The position numbers and the translations under genes were made by a program. A DNA stretch of 8,647 nucleotides from contig JABHGH010000016.1 of assembly GCA_018672145.1 (NCBI GenBank), positions 1 through 8,647 on the forward strand, given 5' to 3'. The DNA comes from Flavobacteriaceae bacterium. Its GTDB lineage: Bacteria > Bacteroidota > Bacteroidia > Flavobacteriales > Flavobacteriaceae. Below are positions 6,597-8,647 of the stretch, piece by piece. The first letter of the stretch is position 1. Each line of letters begins with the position of its first letter. Under the pieces are notes generated by a model, which saw only the letters and a list, made by a program, of their open reading frames with translations, had not been told where the DNA came from and made no database searches.

Positions 6597-7622
6597 ATGA
6601 AATTCTTACACATACTCACGTTAGCTGTTTTATTGAGTTTAACCAACTGTTCGCCGAAGCTTGATGACGGCTTATACGCAAAAATTGACACCAATAAAGG
6701 AGAAATTTTATTGAATCTAACATACCAACAAACACCAATTACAGTAGCAAGCTTTGTTTCGCTTGCAGAGGGTACAAACACAGAAGTGGACTCTATCTAT
6801 AAAAGTAAAGCATATTACGATGGATTGATTTTTCATCGTGTGATCAAAGATTTTATGATTCAGGGTGGAGACCCCAACGGAAATGGTCAGGGCGGTCCCG
6901 GCTACGCTTTTGACAATGAAATCGTGGAAGAGCTCAAACATGATGGAGCTGGCGTGTTATCAATGGCCAATGCTGGACCTGGAACAAATGGAAGTCAATT
7001 TTTTATCACACATAAAGAAACTCCTTGGCTCGATGGTCGTCACACTGTTTTTGGTCGTGTTATCGAAGGGCAAAACGTGGTTGACTCTATCGCACAAAAC
7101 GATACGATCATTAGCATTGACATTCTTAAAAAAGGAAGAGATGCTAAACGATTTAATGCAGCAGAAGTGTTTAGCGATCATCTCACAAAAAAAGATGCCG
7201 TTAAAAATGAAAAGCGTGATGCGTTGGCGGCATTGGAGCAATCAGCAACCTACACCGATAGCGGATTGGGTTATGTGATCACCACAAAAGGTGATGGCGA
7301 AGCGGTTACGGAAAATAAAACCGTAATGACACATTATGCTGTTTACTTTGAAGACGGGCGTTTGCTTGACACTAGTATTCAAGAAGTAGCAGAAGCTTAT
7401 AATACTTATAATTCAAAACGACCATACCAACCCCTTCCTGCTCAAGTAGATCCTGACGCAGGTATGATCCCAGGATTTAAAGAAGGATTGAAGCTATTAC
7501 AAGTTGGCGACAAGGCAACACTTTACCTCCCATATGAATTGGCCTATGGTGCCAATGGTGGCAGAGGCATTCCGCCAATGTCAAATCTTATTTTTGAGGT
7601 CGAGGTTGTAAGCTTAAAATAA
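6597..7622 (+). CDS. Cyclophilin-FKBP fusion peptidyl-prolyl isomerase lipoprotein
   Basis: This 341-residue protein joins two unrelated prolyl-isomerase folds. The N-terminus is a lipoprotein signal (1-17) with the cysteine at C18. The cyclophilin domain (about 25-190) has FHRVIKDFMIQGGD at 79-92, including catalytic R81, then GPGTNGSQFFIT (127-138) and WLDGRHTVFG (144-153). A charged, probably helical linker at about 190-215 leads to the FKBP domain (about 216-341), which has LLDTS at 256-260, MIPGFKEGL at 290-298, LPYELAYG at 311-318 and IPPMSNLIFEVEVVSL at the C-terminus. A longer-than-usual insertion lies at about 261-289. Both active sites look intact. The lipobox LTNC is atypical in having asparagine just before the cysteine. 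The likely role is folding of exported proteins at the envelope, in one operon with the GldI-like lipoprotein. Confidence 0.92.
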   Translation: MKFLHILTLAVLLSLTNCSPKLDDGLYAKIDTNKGEILLNLTYQQTPITVASFVSLAEGTNTEVDSIYKSKAYYDGLIFHRVIKDFMIQGGDPNGNGQGGPGYAFDNEIVEELKHDGAGVLSMANAGPGTNGSQFFITHKETPWLDGRHTVFGRVIEGQNVVDSIAQNDTIISIDILKKGRDAKRFNAAEVFSDHLTKKDAVKNEKRDALAALEQSATYTDSGLGYVITTKGDGEAVTENKTVMTHYAVYFEDGRLLDTSIQEVAEAYNTYNSKRPYQPLPAQVDPDAGMIPGFKEGLKLLQVGDKATLYLPYELAYGANGGRGIPPMSNLIFEVEVVSLK

Positions 7623-7629
7623 TCTTGTC

Positions 7630-8647
7630 TTGCGGATATATCGGATTTTAGTCCTTTCTCTTATTCCGCAATGGTTTTTGCTGCAATGGGCTAAGCAATC
7701 TCCTGAAAAGGTAGATTTGTTTTACACCATGGGGATATATGAATTCCTATCTCCTTTTACAATGACGCTCAGCAGTTGGATTCCATTTTCGGTGGGTGAC
7801 TTGCTGTACATAATCGTTGTACTGTATTTGTTGCGGAAACTGATTTCTTTCCGGTTTCCCCTAAGGTGGTCAAGCACCCTCAAAGTCCTAGGGCTTATGG
7901 CCTTGTTCATCTTTATTTTTCATGTACAGTGGGGATACAATTACCACAAAACTCCCATTGCCGTTACGCTAAATATCAAAACCGATTACTCTACTTCGGA
8001 CTTGGTTGGTTATACCCATAAACTGATAGAGGAAACAAACACCCTACACGGTCATTTGTCTGAGAGCGACTCCACAGCATTGGTGATTCCTTATTCAAAA
8101 GATGAGATTTTTGATGTTGCTGTTCACACCATACGAAAAACGCACCCCTACCCTGTTGCGAGCATCAAAGAATCGCTACTGAGTTTTCCCCTCAGCTATA
8201 TGGGCTATGGGGGCTACCTTAACCCCTTTACTTTGGAAGCTCAAGTAAACACACTGCAACCCAAGGTGAGGTTACTCACGACCTCAGTACATGAAATTGC
8301 ACATCAGCTGGGCTATGCAGCCGAGGAAGAAGCCAATTATATTGCCATACAAGCCGCCGTGCTGTCTGAAGACCCATATATGCAATATGCAGGTCATTCC
8401 CTTGCCCTACAATACTGTTTGTCTGAGGTCAGGAAACGAGATGCAAAGCAATATAAGGCCATGGTAGCAACACTACAACAAGGTGTTATGAAACAATTTC
8501 AAGAAATAGCAGCATTCTGGGCAAGCTATCAAAACCCGTTTGAACCTCTATTTAAAAAGAGCTATGACAGCTACCTCAAAGCCAACAACCAAACCGCAGG
8601 AATTAAAAGCTATAATTTGGTGGTTGGATTGCTGTTAAATGAAACCC
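7630..8647 (+). CDS. DUF3810 family membrane protein, putative zinc metallopeptidase, 3'-truncated
   Basis: The frame is open from an in-frame stop at 7615-7617 to the window edge, giving 339 complete codons. Three hydrophobic segments lie near residues 3-20, 55-72 and 84-101, followed by a large probably extracytoplasmic domain. WIPFSVGDLLY at 50-60 and the zincin signature HEIAHQLGYAAEEEAN at 221-236 match DUF3810, a Bacteroidota family. H221 and H225 are the predicted zinc ligands, E222 the general base, and E232-E234 candidates for the third ligand. There is no in-frame ATG before 7729. Starting there would delete the first hydrophobic segment and the family-like block IPQWFLLQWAKQSPEKVDLFY (14-34), so I choose TTG 7630, which lies 7 bases after the preceding stop. 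It probably belongs to the nrnA-gldI operon. Proteolytic activity is inferred from the motif only. Confidence 0.82.
   Translation, partial: MRIYRILVLSLIPQWFLLQWAKQSPEKVDLFYTMGIYEFLSPFTMTLSSWIPFSVGDLLYIIVVLYLLRKLISFRFPLRWSSTLKVLGLMALFIFIFHVQWGYNYHKTPIAVTLNIKTDYSTSDLVGYTHKLIEETNTLHGHLSESDSTALVIPYSKDEIFDVAVHTIRKTHPYPVASIKESLLSFPLSYMGYGGYLNPFTLEAQVNTLQPKVRLLTTSVHEIAHQLGYAAEEEANYIAIQAAVLSEDPYMQYAGHSLALQYCLSEVRKRDAKQYKAMVATLQQGVMKQFQEIAAFWASYQNPFEPLFKKSYDSYLKANNQTAGIKSYNLVVGLLLNET

Noticed and set aside
6865..7278. 137-codon open frame inside the cyclophilin-FKBP gene
   Set aside because: It overlaps strong cyclophilin motifs in the true frame, shows no recognisable domain, and is rich in residues typical of a shifted frame.
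7729..7731. ATG as the start of the DUF3810 gene
   Set aside because: It would remove the first hydrophobic segment and a family-like block that are in frame upstream with no stop.
1..8647. Mobile element, CRISPR array, toxin-antitoxin pair, tRNA or other structured RNA
   Set aside because: Reading both strands showed no direct repeats with regular spacing, no terminal inverted repeats around a transposase, no cloverleaf-like sequence, and no unexplained gap larger than 90 bases.

Overview
The window looks like a piece of a chromosome from a marine-type member of the Bacteroidota, most likely a Flavobacteriia or Cryomorphaceae-like lineage. The evidence is a GldI-like FKBP lipoprotein, the DUF3822 and DUF3810 families, a small protein that sits beside mutL in many flavobacteria, the absence of Shine-Dalgarno motifs, and promoter boxes of the Bacteroidota TAnnTTTG type. 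It is densely coding (no gene-free stretch reaches 100 bases) and AT-rich throughout. I see no tRNA, rRNA, insertion sequence, CRISPR array or phage gene.

Left block (1-1322, plus strand): a DUF3822 gene cut by the left edge overlaps rsmD, the 16S rRNA G966 methyltransferase. rsmD ends tail to tail, with overlapping stop codons, against a leftward operon.

Middle block (4981-1319, minus strand): a conserved 95-residue C-tail-anchored protein with a GTG start, then mutL, then two rhomboid intramembrane proteases. The genes are separated by 2 bases or joined by ATGA stop-start overlaps, so this is one tightly coupled transcription unit. The C-terminal half of MutL lacks the residues of the latent MutL endonuclease.

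Right block (5072 to the right edge, plus strand): it diverges from the middle block across a 90-base promoter region. It holds a DHH/DHHA1 phosphoesterase (NrnA-like), a GldI-like FKBP lipoprotein, a cyclophilin-FKBP fusion lipoprotein, and a DUF3810 membrane protein with an HExxH zinc-protease signature that runs off the right edge. The last gene has no ATG at its true N-terminus. I place its start at TTG 7630.

Functionally the window mixes nucleic-acid housekeeping (RsmD, MutL, NrnA) with envelope quality control (two rhomboids, two peptidyl-prolyl isomerase lipoproteins, a membrane zincin). The layout resembles ordinary flavobacterial core-genome neighbourhoods. I found no convincing new defence or mobile system. 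The points most worth a second look are the degenerate MutL endonuclease motifs, the TTG-started zincin, the non-canonical serine motif in the distal rhomboid, and the very tight gene junctions.
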